Shown here: piece after piece, positions 1-13,529 of the stretch
Layout: each line of letters begins with the position of its first letter
How positions within the stretch are numbered: position 1 is the stretch's first letter
NCBI RefSeq assembly: GCF_013373865.1
Contig: NC_050467.1
Location: 3,410,001 to 3,474,000 of the forward strand
Length of the DNA stretch: 64,000 nucleotides
Source: Monomorium pharaonis
Lineage: Eukaryota; Arthropoda; Insecta; Hymenoptera; Formicidae
Reading direction: 5' to 3'
Notes under the pieces: generated by a model
The model's input: the letters and a program-made list of their open reading frames with translations, nothing else
Told to the model about the DNA's origin: nothing
Database searches by the model: none
Made by a program: the position numbers and the translations under genes

Positions 1-1039
1 CGCTTCCATGTATACATATATATTTCAGTAGATCTTGAATAAAATCTTTTGAAAATAAAAAAATAGCAAACATAAATTTAAGAATAAATCTAGAATTATA
101 TAAAATCCGAAATAAAATCTTTTACAATTGATTATACAAGGCAACTTCACTCTAGCAGGATTTTAATTTTTAATTCAATTCTCGAGGGATATATACAAAT
201 AAAAACTAAACAAAAAGTTAAGTAATGGAGATCTCGTGCAGATCTTTTCATTAATTCAGTCAAACGTTTGTTGTAAAAAGGTGCAACGCAATTTTATCGA
301 AAGACCCATACAATGACCTTTAACATCGCATTGCGATGCTGTGCCATCATGTAATCCGACGACTACGCTTCTGCTATATCAATTAAACGTACGATTGCCA
401 CTCCTGACGATTGGAAAGGTCAAAACTGCCCCTTCCTTTTTTCCTTCGAACTTCCATTGCTGGATATTAGCAATTTTCGATACGTACTTGTAACTTTTAA
501 AAGAATCAAATATATACATGAGTTTGAAACTTGGAAATTTGCTTTCTCAAGCACGAATGATAAACATTTCTTAGAAAAACAATGTTCGAAATAAATTGAA
601 AGTTTTTCTCCCTTGCAATTTTTATAGAAGGTATTATAAAGGATATACGTATAATACGAGAAATGATGCTTTAAGAACGAAGTTCAAAGCTGCGAAATAT
701 CAAGTTGCAAAATAAATGTATTCCAATTATATGTGTCAACTAATTACGTCCTTCCAATTCTTCTTCATAGGCAAATTATTTCTAGTTGAAGATTAATATA
801 TCATCTCATATTACCCTCAAATTTCTAGTACCTCGTCAAAGTTGACAAACTGATCTAAATGGGGGAATACTCAAGGGATGAAAGGAATGATCAGAGACGA
901 GAACAGCTTCCTCTCGAGAAACCCCTGTCATAAATGGCTCGATATTACGCGCGACGGTCAATCGATCTTCATTAAATAGAGAGAGGGGCTGGCAATTTAC
1001 ATAGAAAAATCGAGCGAGTACGGGCGCGTTCCATAAAAG
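1..1039. other. Upstream/5' flank, no gene seen
   Basis: This is AT-rich sequence with no supported exon. Its last part (about 900-1039) becomes CpG-richer and leads into the candidate start codon at 1040, so it may hold the promoter and 5' UTR of the small coiled-coil gene. I cannot place a TATA box or initiator with confidence. Confidence 0.4.
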
Positions 1040-4000
1040 ATGAAAGAAGACGACGGTACGTCAGTGTCAGTCGACGGATGCATGTTGCCGGACGAAGAAA
1101 ATCGATCTATCACGATCGAGACGTCACTCCCGACATTCGAGCAGGACAATCAACAATTTATGGATCGACCGCTCGCTCACTGGGCATTCGGGGACTTTTT
1201 TTTTCTGAAATCTCGAAAACCTGACGTTTCCACGATTATAAAATATCAACACGGCACGGTTGACGTTGTCCATTTACTGTGCCAAATTTAAGACAGTGCC
1301 TATCTGTTTTAATAGCCACGCTCGATATCGACCTACCGCGAAACCAGTGGACTAATTTTAGACTATTATATCAAGTTTTATAGAGCGTTATTATAAAGTA
1401 AAAAAGTTCACTAAGAGTAATTGCGTCATTTATATTTAGGTAATAGCATTTCCCCTGTGTAAAGTTCCCTATATAAACTCCATGTATGAAGAATTCAGGA
1501 GCTTATATCCAAATCGTCTTAATTTCGTATATATTTTCGGTAACTGCAGATTATGTACTATTGATAGCAGATTAGAAGCTGCGAAAAGAAGCTTGGCGGT
1601 TACACGTTCTTCTTTTTAGATAAGAATTTATAGTGTTAACTGGCGAATAAACCGGCTCTTCAACTCTGTGCAAATCTTGCCCAAAAATGTCTGCTCCGTA
1701 GTTCTCGATGCCGTAATTATTAACGTACGATTACGTAAGAGGTCCGTAATCCTCTCGACGAGGACTTTGGAATAAAGCCTCGTTGTCATTTCGATCGGGT
1801 CGTTTTTCATCGGATGGACGAGCGATCTCGTTCAGAATTTAGAACCTTCGGGCGAAACGTAATCGCGGACACATGCTCGTTGTCCCCGGGATAAATGGGG
1901 TACACCTCGGGCACGATAGCCTTTCTCAGAGACGCGTGACGTCGCTGATGAGGTATAGCGCGGTATTATACGAATCCCGGAGAAGGAGAACGGCTTCATT
2001 GTCCGAGCTCGAATTGCGACGACGTTGTCTCCGACGAGCGAATTACAGAACGAGTTTCGCGCGTCGTTAAGCCTTAAGTACTGATACGTCATCCGCGGCT
2101 GGAAATATGTAACGTTACCTCTGGGTTAACAGATGCCGCGCATTGTTATAATTGGAGCACGGAGATAAATTTTGCAGTTACGTTTAAACGTCGAGCATTA
2201 ACGAACGCTTCCTGGTAGAATCGTTGGATAATTTTTCAGAAATATTACAAAGTTGTTTACCAACTAATTAAATGTCATTTATGTCATTGAGATGAATTCT
2301 TTTCAACTTTTCAACTCATTTCTCATATTTTCTTATAAAAAAAATTTCTTTTTCTAATCTCGCAATTTTTAATGCGCTTTTCGCCTAATTGTAAATCTTT
2401 GTATTTTGTCACAATTAAGCGAAATCAATATTGTCGTGGATTCGTTTCGTATTTCAACCGAGAATAACGGCTGTGTTGTTTTGTTAACCGAAAAGCAGTT
2501 TCGTTTTGCATGAGAAAACTCGCGGAAGATGAAGAGCGTCGTCCTCGTTCACGTTAAAGCGATTTGTACGAGCGTATTTGTAGGAGTCACCTTGTTTAAG
2601 GAAAGAAATGAGAACGAATGTAACGACAGAGCCGTGACGGAGATCTCGATATGCGAAAAAACCTGTGAGATCTTTTCTCGAGAATGATTATATGAAAACT
2701 AATGTTTTTTCATTCGCGTTGCAGGATCGTTACCTGATATCGCAGTGACGATGGCATCGGGCAGGGAAATCCACGGTGCTTTCAGGTGAGTTAAACTTTA
2801 CAAAATTCAAAATTACATTACAAATCTCAGTGATCTAACAGCGTTATATTTTTATCGTGATTTTTTTGTTACATTTTATTATACTCACAATTCCTCTAAA
2901 TAAATAAAATACTAAAGTTTGTTTGCGAAAAACAATTATTTTTCACCCGCTATTTTAATCCTGAATATAGTGAAATAATAATTTTAATTACTTCAATTTT
3001 ATTTCGTGTTCACACGTCGGTGATTTATCTGATTTTTTCGTGTTTTTACTTTTCTTGCTTTACGCAAAGCCTCGCCCGACTGCACTCGAAAAAAAAAGGG
3101 CATGAGCACTCACACGTACATGTATGTACATACACTTCGGCGATTTCGCCGCAGGGAATCCGGTTATTTCAAGGATTTTCGTGGGTGTATGTTTTCCGCG
3201 CGACCTTTAGAAATTCATTATTACGCGAGATGTGGGAATGAGGAATTAGTTAGCCGTCTGTTATATTAATCTACACTCTCACGAACCTGGTATAACTTCT
3301 TAATGAGAGCTTCTTGACGGTCGAATTTTCTTTAGTCGAACTGTGAAACTGAATTTTTTCGTGCCTTTAAATAATTAAATAATGTAGCAAAATTACCTGA
3401 TTTGTCATGGTGTAAGGATATCCTTAAAAAAAAAATTCCAACCTAAGAAAGATTATTTTTAATTTAAATCATCTTAAAAAAATATTTAATATCAAAATAT
3501 TCGTCAAAGAATAACTTCTTTCGTTTAATCAAACTTCAAAAAATTCTTATTTTGACACTTTGATTCAAGCTGCAATATATTTCGTTTTTTTTTTTTGTAT
3601 GCGAATATATATCTGAAAAAAAGGAGTTATCTAATTGTTCCGAGAATTTTTGTGAACGCAGTTGTACATAATGTAAACCGCGACTTTTATCAATCTGCAT
3701 CAGTATGTTGATATTGTATTAAAATTAATTAAATTTATTGATTATAAACGAAGAAAAACGATAAATTACCCTCTCACGTTTTTCGTGACATTTGTAAGTT
3801 CTCGATGTGGGCGACGGCGAACAAGACGGTAGGGCATTTTGACGGTATACGCCGATACGAGCTGCCACCACATAAATAGAAATGCTTAAATTTTATAAGA
3901 TATCATTACTTTTATATTAAGTCGGTATCAAATCAATATTTCACAAGATACATGCAGTAGACGTCAATACTTATGACATCGGTATTACTTTGGAATATCG

Positions 4001-7000
4001 ACATTGTAAAATTAATTAAGGGCAGAAGCATTTCCGCGAAGTAAATAAAGTTAACGAAAATCAATTCAATTTGTTTTACGAATCCTGACGGAAGACGAGC
4101 TTGGTTAATTTTAGATGCATCAATTTTTCAATTTAAATTAATTTGACGTGTATACATGTGTTTGAAGAACCCTTTACTATCTCGACAGACAAGACTTGAG
4201 ATCTCGTAAACAAATCCTCATAAACAAATAACACATCTCGGTGACGCGTTTCGCGCTATTTTCGTCGCGCAATTATCGCCAAATATAATTGTTCGCTTCT
4301 CTCGTCTACGTCTACGACTCGGATGTAATAATTTCCACGAATAAAATTCGGCATTAGAACACACCGTGAGATTCGTGATCAGAATAGCGGGCACGGATTT
4401 AGAGTACAAGTATCGATCGCGTCTTCTTGCGGAGCGACACGATAAGAGCGTCGGCTCGGGAGAGTCGCGCAGTTTCGCGAGCTATTTCGCGATAGCACAC
4501 GGCCGACTGGCACTGAATGGAAGAAAAAAAAAATTGACAGCCACGGCGAGCACGGCGGGGAATCGCGCGCAAACTTATTCTTGGTGACGTTACTTTATTT
4601 TTATTGCGCTTATAGCGCGGGGCTCTTCGATCGACTCTTGCGCGCATACCGCGCGAGTTGACGTCGTTCGATCTGATAGCCACTCATAAGTAATGCAACG
4701 AGAAAGTAGTATTGCCGCGTCATAGGCAGACGCTGTGAATGAAGAAACGCGGCGGAAGTATTGGACCTACTATCTTTAGCTACGGCAAAGTTACGCAGTC
4801 TCTACGTGTACCACCTGAACCCTTTGAAATCTATTGGAGAGCAATTCTAACTTTCTGTACAAATAATACTGCGTTATAAAGGAAACAGTGGGAATAACGT
4901 TTCGGAAAGTGGACTTTTTTTGCAGTTCTCCGTAAAGAGTTATAAAAAAAATATGTCATTCATGAAAAAGTAATACGTAATTAATTCCAAATATACAAAA
5001 AGAAATAATTAACAGTCTTAAAATAGTTCCAAAATAATTAATAGAATTGTTACACATCATAATTAATTTTCTAAAATTGACGAATTTTGACTGACGTTGT
5101 ATATCAGATGGATAAGAGTCTCGTCGTGTAAAAAAGTAATTGTACCCTCTTAATAGCCATAATCACAAAGAGATTATCGTATAATTTAAAGCGGGATTCT
5201 CCCGCGAGTTCAATCTTCTAAATCTACGTTTAACGCAAAATCGCCGCCACGTGTAAACGCGTTGGCAGGTACTTTCGGCCGTAAACGAAATACCCCGTAG
5301 TACACTCATGGAATGCGAAAATATTTTCGGCGTACGTAATGGCGCTTATAACTCCCTCGTGAATTCGGCAACCGATATACTTCGGTGGCTCGCGAAGTTC
5401 GGTCGAGCCGGAGATTGGAAAGTTCCGCACTAAATTTCGCTTGAAATGCGGTCGGCTTCGTTTCCCGGTTGGACACCGCCGTCGTCCATTCATGGTTGGA
5501 CGATCCTTCGCTAAGCCTTCGCTGAGTCCTTGACGTCACATTTAAGATGCTGTTAGGGGGATTACGGTCGGGAGAGAAGTTCTAAGGACATCCAGAGACA
5601 CGTGACGCGCATATCATCGCCATACACACACTTTAGCAGCAGTCAAACAATACGAACCCTATTATCGAATCCGTCGCAAAAAAAAAGAAAAAAAAATTAA
5701 TTGGATCGCATCCCCGTGATCGTCGTATTTGCGCGTTTGCTCGAGCGCAATCAAGCGCTATTCACGCATCCTTCTCCTTCTCCATCCGACGTAATCTCTC
5801 GAATAATATCCGAGCCGTTCGTCTCGGGAGAGTAATGCGAGACGAATCTTTAAACGCAATCGTCCGCGCGCTTAATGTTAGACGTGACTATTCTCGATTC
5901 CCGATCCCGATTTATCAGACAAGCCAGATTTAAGAGCTCCTCTTGCAAAATCTTTCGTCTCCTCGAAAATTAAAGGAAAAGTATATCTGGGACACGTTGC
6001 GTTCCCGTATTTCAATGAGCAATTCACAGCGAAAGCTCGAAAATTCATATTTTTATGATTAAATGACGTCGGTCGTTCCGTACGGTTACACATATATTTT
6101 GCGATTTCCGAAAAATCAATACTTTTCCGCGGTAACACGCGGCTGTGCCGGCACACTAGTGACGTAACGCCTGACGCAAGCGACAATCGTTGCGGCCGCG
6201 ATGCCGCAGAGCCTCTCTAGGCGAACGTCGATAGTACACCGGACGTCATGAATGCATTTGCCTTCCTTCGGCATTTTCAGGGCGAGCACGTCACTGCCCG
6301 ACGCAGCGATACTTGAGCAACGATTACAGGTATTGTCGTTGTCTTCATTAAAAAAAAAAATCAGAATTATTTCCTTATTATATACCCCAAAATTATTATT
6401 TATCGATGAATACATTGGAAATGCAATGACAACAACGTGTATATTAATGTAAATTATTTAAACTGTATTTATAGCAATTTTTCTATATCCTAAAGGTTGT
6501 AGGATAAATTTTAACAGCATTAAAATCGTGAAATGATCAATTTTGTCGCAGAAAAATATGAAAAAGTTATATATGTATTTTTTTTATTGTCAAAAGAAGA
6601 TTGTTTCGTCTCGTCAATCAAATGTTGTAAAGAGAAATACAATACATTTTCACGTATAGCGACCCGTACATCTGTGCTACAATCGGATTGCGAAATTTCG
6701 CGCGTTCGCCACGACCGTCGCCGATTAATCTCCACTTCGATCGTCGTCCTCTGCCCTTTCGGCGTTCCTTCGACCCCGTTCCGCCGGCGCGGCAGCATGC
6801 CACGAAAATGGTTTGTGATTACCGCGGCGGCAGGCATTCGCGCTGACGAGGCGAATATATATTCTATCTTCCATCCGCGTTATCCTTAACCCGTGCGAAA
6901 TTGATTTCGTCACTCGTCCCGGGTGAATAGCCCGCCGTTGTGAGAAAAGTAGGTAACCACCGGGACGCAAAGATCACCATGTTCGCATTTCTCTCTGTTT

Positions 7001-9200
7001 ATGGTCCCTTTGGAGAACACGGATTTATTATCCCGTTGAACAAATATCTCGTCAAAGCAAATTGATTTCAAGAGACACTGTGATATTTCCTTAGTCTCAC
7101 ATTACTTTAGGTTTTCCTATCGACGTATTGAAATTAAATTTTAATAATGCAATAATTTAATATTTCAAGTTCTTCAGTTTCGAAAATGTCCGGTAACAAG
7201 TTCGCTCTGATTTAAAACGGGGACTTTAATTAGCGCTCGAAGTGGAATAATGTTTCGGCTCTCGTTCATGTATCATTTCTATTTCGGCAATCGCAGATCG
7301 CGCGGACTAAACTTTCGAGCTAAAAGATATTCCCCTTGAAATCCCTTAATATATTCCACATTTCGTTCCCCGAATTAAACACCTCGGTTCTCTCAAAAGT
7401 TTATTCCCTATCGAATCTTCGCCTCATCGATAACCCCGTCGCCAATAAGCATTCGGCGAAATGAGCAAAGTTTCAAGGTAATAGTCAACTGCGAGAGTTC
7501 AGATACGCGTCTCCTCGACACAAAGTCAAAGTTCCGGCACAACGCCGGAATTTATTTTCTATTTGCGCATCACGATGTGCGCCGCGATAACGCACCCATC
7601 TTTTTCCGCCGGTGATATCAGCGATCTGGCGAAAGAAGCTCGTAAATCCCGAGCGTAAACAACGCCCTAAAACGCGAGACGTGTTGGAGAGGGATAATTC
7701 CAGATTCGATTGTACCGCGGTTCCTCTATATATATGTAACATTGAAGCGATGAGGTGTGTGTACGTGTGAGTGCAACAAGATACCGAAGCCTGTGAACGA
7801 GACTCGGGACACATACTCAGCTCTCGGATCGATACCCGCGGCAGTTTTCGCGAGTACGAATCTCTCGCGAAAGACGCGACGAGAAACGGAAGAAATCATT
7901 CCTATCCGGTTGATCTCTCTGCCCAGCGATCCCTTTTCCCCCGTTTCCTCGAGTTTTCCTGTATTTAAAATTTCTCGAATAATATAAAAATTTTGAAGAA
8001 ATATGCATGAATAATTTCTACAATTTATTTGCACGCAAATGGCTTTTTCTTCCACGAAATCGTTCCAGTTTGATGAGACATGTTTGCGAAACGCCACGGA
8101 AAATCTCGCTGTCAGTCGAACGTATCATCAAAGAGTGTGTACTCAAAAATTGTGTAAAAAAAACTCTCCGAGAATTTCTAGTTTTTCCAGGAATTTGTCT
8201 ATTAAAGAATTTTTTAATGCAAAATAAATTAATTTTATTTTTTAGTGTTCCGTAATCATATAAAAAAATATTCGAGTTTTGAACTAAATTTTAGAAAATA
8301 CTAAAAAGAAATAATGTGACCAATATGGCATATAATTGTTCGTAATAATGTAAACTCACTAAAAGTACAGAATACGAAACATGAGTAAACACAACGCCAA
8401 TTTAAAACGATGCACCGTCTTTTATGATCACTGATTTTTTAATTAAAAAAGTCACAAGTCACACGAAAATGTATATGAATGTATATACTATATTTATTGC
8501 TAATCCATTATCGACATTTTGTATTATTAAAAACTAGAAAAAACACGATAGAAGAAATATTTCTGTCAAAAATAAAAAAAAAAACAATTAAAATTTAGAA
8601 GTAAAATTTGGAAAAGTTTTCCGAGTTTCAATAAAATTCAAATAAAAATCCGTGACTTTTTTTTCAACAATAAAAAAGAATTCTCTGAAAAATTTTAGAT
8701 TTTGAGGTTTTTTTCCGGTAACGCGCGCGCATACCCTGATCATATAAAATAATTCTCAGAAATCACATTGCATTTTTTTCGAGGAAATATACGAATCGGT
8801 TTCCGATTACCGCAGTGTAATGATACTGGTGCCCGATAATGATCAGTATTATTATCATCGAGTACGTGTGTATCGTCAAGTATATACACACAACTAACAC
8901 GCGAATCGGATTTTCCTTTGACGTCGATAGCAGACACGATATGGATTTACGCGCGCGTTTCAGCAATCCGCGCGCGGTACGAGCCCTCGAGATACGTCAG
9001 CTTCCACAAAAGAAAATAAATAAATACGAAAATAAATTGAACGCAAAACGACCAACGTCATTCTATAATATGTTAAAAACAGGGGGGAGAAAGCGAACGC
9101 AGATTCGCGCGAGGCACAGACATAGTCTGCGGTGATTGTTCTAAAGTCTAGTCTCTATATATCGACGACGCGGACGACAAATCACAATGCACATTTATGT

Positions 9201-9231
<31 letters not shown>

Positions 9232-9633
9232 TGTTCAATTGCCCGCGTCATCTTGTTTTTCTGTTCAAGTAATAAGCGTCTTCTTGATTTTGTTAGGCGT
9301 GGCTATTTTTTTCTCGTAGTTTTATTTATTTGTTCCGCTCCGTCAAACTCATTGTTACATTACATCGCGCTCATCTCCGCAGCCTCATCGTGGACGACGT
9401 GGACTCGCACTCGATCCTCAGCGACGGCTCCGACCTGGACGGGCTGTCGCGCGAGAGCAGCTCGCAGAACTCGGCGTCGCAGACGCCGCTGGACAGCCCC
9501 GGCGGACCGCGGGAGAGGATCAAGCAGATCCAGGTAGAGGCCGAGACCAGACGGGGCGAGTTCGCCAGACTGCTGGAGGAGCACGCGCAGGTGGTGCGCA
9601 AGCTGAAGATGATGGAGGCGGAGGAGCAGCTGT

Positions 9634-9664
<31 letters not shown>

Positions 9665-9701
9665 CGGGAACGCGGCGGTGATCGGCGGCGCGCACGCGTG
9701 A
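1040..9701 (+). CDS. Small Ser-rich coiled-coil protein, three exons, unrecognised
   Basis: I do not recognise this protein. The model has coding exons 1040-1055, 2725-2785 and 9383-9701. Phases 1 and 2 match at both junctions and the total of 396 nt gives 131 residues. Exon 1 ends at a GTACGT donor. Exon 2 has a clean acceptor after TTGCAG and a GTGAGT donor, and only one frame is open. Exon 3 follows CTCCGCAG. Residues 28-67 are rich in Ser and Asp. Residues 69-109 are charged and heptad-like (ERIKQIQVEAE, RLLEEHAQVVRKLKMM), suggesting an amphipathic or coiled-coil helix. A run of seven Thr from an ACG repeat follows. Exon 3 is the best supported; the short exon 1 is the weakest part, and Met15 in exon 2 is an alternative start. 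Further exons could lie in the 6.6 kb second intron or upstream of the window, in which case this is the C-terminal part of a longer protein. Confidence 0.55.
2786..9382. other. Long intron of the coiled-coil gene
   Basis: This 6.6 kb stretch has patches of higher CpG (4.2-4.7, 5.2-6.3, 6.6-7.0 and 7.4-7.9 kb) and many short chance open frames on both strands. None carries paired splice sites in phase or a recognisable domain. A run of 26 A lies at 9201-9226, just before the last exon. An internal alternative promoter or exon is possible but I see no specific evidence for one. Confidence 0.45.
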
Positions 9702-10437
9702 TTTTACGATTTTATCACCGACGCCGGAACGAGGGTGACACCGAGGGTCGGGACCACCGCGTCGACGACCGTCGTACGACCGACCACCACCGCCTCACCG
9801 CGTTTCCTCCTCGTCCGCCTCGACGGCGAAACAACCTCATCCGGACCGGCCGTCGTCGTCCGTCGCGATTCGCAGACGAGACGCGGATGACGCGGACAAC
9901 ACTGGACGTTCGGATATATTATTAACCCTCGGATGCATCTCGGACGAGTCTCTGAAATATCCAGATGTACACGAGGTGTACATGTCTGTAAGGGAAGTAA
10001 TGGATGCATCCGAGGGTTAATTGCGGGGGAGGGGAGTTATGGACTCGAGAGAACTTCTCTTGCTATCTTCCTTTTTTCTTTTCAGCATTGCATATAATTT
10101 TGTTTCGCTCTAATTTCCGCTTCGGATTAATTAGATTCCGCCGCTTTGGTTTATTTGAAATAAAAACTGAAATCAAATTGGAGATAAACCTGAATAATGT
10201 AAAAGGAATTCGTAAGAATTTAAATTTCCTATCGTTTACGTCAATTTATGACAATTGAATGAAGTGATCGTTATTAGTCTGGCATGTTACGGAAATTCAG
10301 ATAAATTAAAAGCTTGATACACGAAGCTATTTTCTTCCCAAGAAAAATATACAATATGATAAACGCGTATTTAATTGCGATGTGTTGTTATATTATAAGT
10401 ATGTAGATTCTCGCAATTTTATTTGCGATTGAATAAA
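9702..10437 (+). other. Probable 3' UTR with AATAAA at 10432-10437
   Basis: The sequence after the stop of the coiled-coil gene stays GC-rich to about 9900, then becomes AT-rich. An AATAAA hexamer at 10432-10437 is the first good polyadenylation signal. The piggyBac-type MITE at 9922-10020 would lie inside this UTR. Confidence 0.35.
9922..10020. mobile_element. piggyBac-type MITE (TTAA-flanked, 14 bp perfect TIRs)
   Basis: The two ends are TTAA-CCCTCGGATGCATC and GATGCATCCGAGGG-TTAA, a perfect 18-base inverted repeat that includes the TTAA on each side. TTAA target duplication together with termini starting CCC is the signature of the piggyBac superfamily. The interior is 63 bp and contains a second near-palindrome around GATGTACAC/GTGTACATGTC. 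It has no coding capacity, so it is a non-autonomous miniature element. Confidence 0.75.
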
Positions 10438-13400
10438 GTATTTCTGCCGTTTGAAAAATTTCGAGATGCGCTATCGAGCGCATAATTCCAATTCAACGTA
10501 ACACAACGTGCAAATTTCGGAGCAAAGCCTTTCTGTAAAACATCATCCGATTTCGCGAGATCGAATTAAAGCGAGCTCGATTGAATCGACAATGCCCGGT
10601 GCGAGGGGTACCGCAGTCAGTCTCCCGCGACAGGGGGTCGTTCTTATTATTAACCCTTGTTTGCAACAAAGTCTGAATAAAAATAAAACCTACTAGACAC
10701 GACAATAATGAGGAACACTTTTATGATGGGGAACGTGCGCGAAAGCCGCGGTTGCGTATTGTTCACAAACGCGTGGAACAGGGAACTCCCGCCCGTTCGA
10801 ACTAGCTCAGCAGCAACGGCTGGCCTAAGCGTAGTACAAATTTTGCAGTGAAGTCTTAATAAAAGAAAAAAAAATGAAAAAAGAGGTACGAGTGGGCAGA
10901 GAGAGAGGAGAGAGAGAAGGAGAAAGTTTCTGATATTATATCACGGCGTCGTTTCGCCGAGGAAATGCAGGTGCTGGAGTGGATATGGTGTCGTACACGA
11001 ACACACGTAGCCTACTCTCGAGACACAACGGAGTGTACAAGCTTCTACGTTTTATAGTGTTGTAGAGTTGAGTGTTCCATGTAAGTGTAAGCTAGTTTTG
11101 TAATATCGTAAATATATATACGTGTACGATAAAGGCGAATCTGCCGGGTCTGGCGGAGCACGCGACTCTTTTGTAAATAGGTTTCTTTTCATTACACACG
11201 CATAATAACAACCGACCGTCCCGATCGATTGTCACCAATTAATTCCGATTAACGACTTTCTGTGTCTCTTTCTGTGTCGTGGTATTCTCGGCCACGATTC
11301 TACGTGGGCGGAATTACAAAACCATGGTTTAAAATGTGTAAAAATTTTGTACTTTATTTTTTTTATGAATTAAATTTAACGAAAATGTCAAACCGAGTAA
11401 ATACTGCAAATAAAAAGATTGCGAAAAATGTTAATACAAATGTCAAATTTACACAAAAATCGTGAAAATGTAATACGAATTAAACAACCACGCAATATAA
11501 CACCCATTATCATTTTATAATTAAACTGCTATTAAAACTATAAGAAGAAAGAGACACAAAACGTTGGCACGAGATTAACTAATAAAGATTATCGGTGCAA
11601 TCAGGTTTGGATCTTCGTGAAGCGTGAAGAGAGGGAAGGTAAAGACGCGGAAGTAATGCTACTTAATTTGGTCATTTTACTCTTAACATTAGGGAGTTTG
11701 TATAAAATCTGGACTGGCAAATCTCGACGAGAATTGCTAATTTTCTAAACGTGCTGCGTCAGACCCGCATCCAGATGATATAGGTATTATTAGGCATTTA
11801 TAGACTTATATATACATACTTAAAGAGAGACACATAAGTAGACCCGTGTTAAATAATATAGCCCTAGTATAAAGATGTCTATTATTGCACATTGTGCCAG
11901 CCTACGCCAGTCGGCAATCAGGACACTTTTTGCCTCGTTTAATTCGTCGTTAAGACGTCACAAGATAAATCGTCAATTCGAAATAAATTGTCAATCGTTC
12001 TCTCGTGTACTTATTGAGATAACAATTGTAGTTTACAAGTATAATGACAAGAGAAAAAAGCGAGTAAATCTTCATGAAATTTTAAGTTTCCGAAATATAT
12101 TTAAAATAAAAACACGTTAAACACATGCGCGCGCGTACTTTTTTAAAATAAGTATGTGAATAATTCGGTATAATTCTAGATTCTTGAAAACATACACGTG
12201 GCAGAGGAACTTCCGAAAAGATATCCTGATTGCCGTAGCATCGACTGGCGCATTGTGTAAACTAAAGAGACAGTCCTAGAATATATAAGGAATAGACAGG
12301 AATGATTTTAGCTGCTCAGAAACGTAAGATGCTTTAAAGGAAATTTCGCGATTGAAAGTGATACTTGCGAGGCAATAATTTCTCCAACATACTCGGGAAG
12401 ACTGCGAGTAGCGCGTGGAACGAATGCGAAACGAAAAATCTGCATTATTTTTGCTGCTACAAGATTCCTACAGACGTTACTATTAAGTTAAGAGAATAAA
12501 ACTACCGATACGTATTAACCTTTATTGTCACCATACCAAGTAGGTTTTACTTATACTATTATACGACTGCATGTGTATAGAGGCGACTGTATATGATATA
12601 TACATTTATCAAGTTTGTAATGAAACATTGAGAGAAAAAGAGATGCGATTCTGATTTTGCGCGAGTAAATATTGCGAGCGAGGAAAACGTGGCTTGGTAT
12701 AGCGATATCTTATCGGTTCTGCTTTCTACCGCTGCAATGGAAACCGGCTGCTTTTTGAGACTCAAGAAAACGCAATGTAATGTTATATCACGCCGATTTA
12801 ATGTTAACGTAATCGAGATTTATATGTAAATTTTTGATGTAATATCGTATAACGTGTGAGATACGATGACACGCTGTTGAGTTTTGTTAAAAGAAACCGC
12901 TGCTTGAATAATTATTTATATAGCCTTATGTATGCGAAATAATAATGTATGTAAAATGATGGTTGCTACTGGAAAAAAATATACATATATTTTATTGAGT
13001 TGACAATGAACGTATAGTTGTATTTTTTTCGCAGAAATACCTTCCAATTTTTCCATCGGACACGTAAAATTTCTTCGTTGGTACATTAGCAAATATTTAA
13101 AAAAATATTCTTAATATATTGATTTTAATTATTTGATATAATGCATTTATGGTAAATATTAAACAGTGCTATTTATTTAACTAAAATCTCCTATTTACAA
13201 TGTGTCTATGGATACAATAAATTGAAAAAATGTACAGATGAAGATACAAAAGATGAAGATACACCTTACGCAACAGATGTCTCAAAAACGATGTGAAAAA
13301 AACAGTTATAAAATATGCAAGTTGTAAGAATTAATTTTTAAGAAAATTCATGATAGTATAATTTTCTAATTATTTGATACATGTTGTTATACATCTATAC

Positions 13401-13529
13401 ATTTACTATTTAAATTTAATATATATCACATTTGAAAAATTTAAATCCTGATCTTCAATTAACATCACGATTCTAAATAATAATATAATAAGCGTCTTTC
13501 GTCATTTCTTAAGAAATATGTAATTTGTT
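10438..13529. other. Intergenic AT-rich region
   Basis: No gene is supported here. A purine-rich AG stretch lies at about 10893-10925, and scattered AATAAA-like sequences occur. The region separates the + coiled-coil gene from - strand TMEM192, so the two are convergent and it should contain both 3' ends. Confidence 0.4.

Noticed and set aside
7726..8097. 123-codon frame on - and overlapping frames on +
   Set aside because: Three overlapping frames on both strands are open together, typical of CpG-patchy non-coding DNA; no domain or splice support.
9201..9226. Run of 26 A suggesting a retroposed poly(A) tail
   Set aside because: No upstream gene-like or SINE-like body and no target duplication; more likely a simple A tract in an intron.
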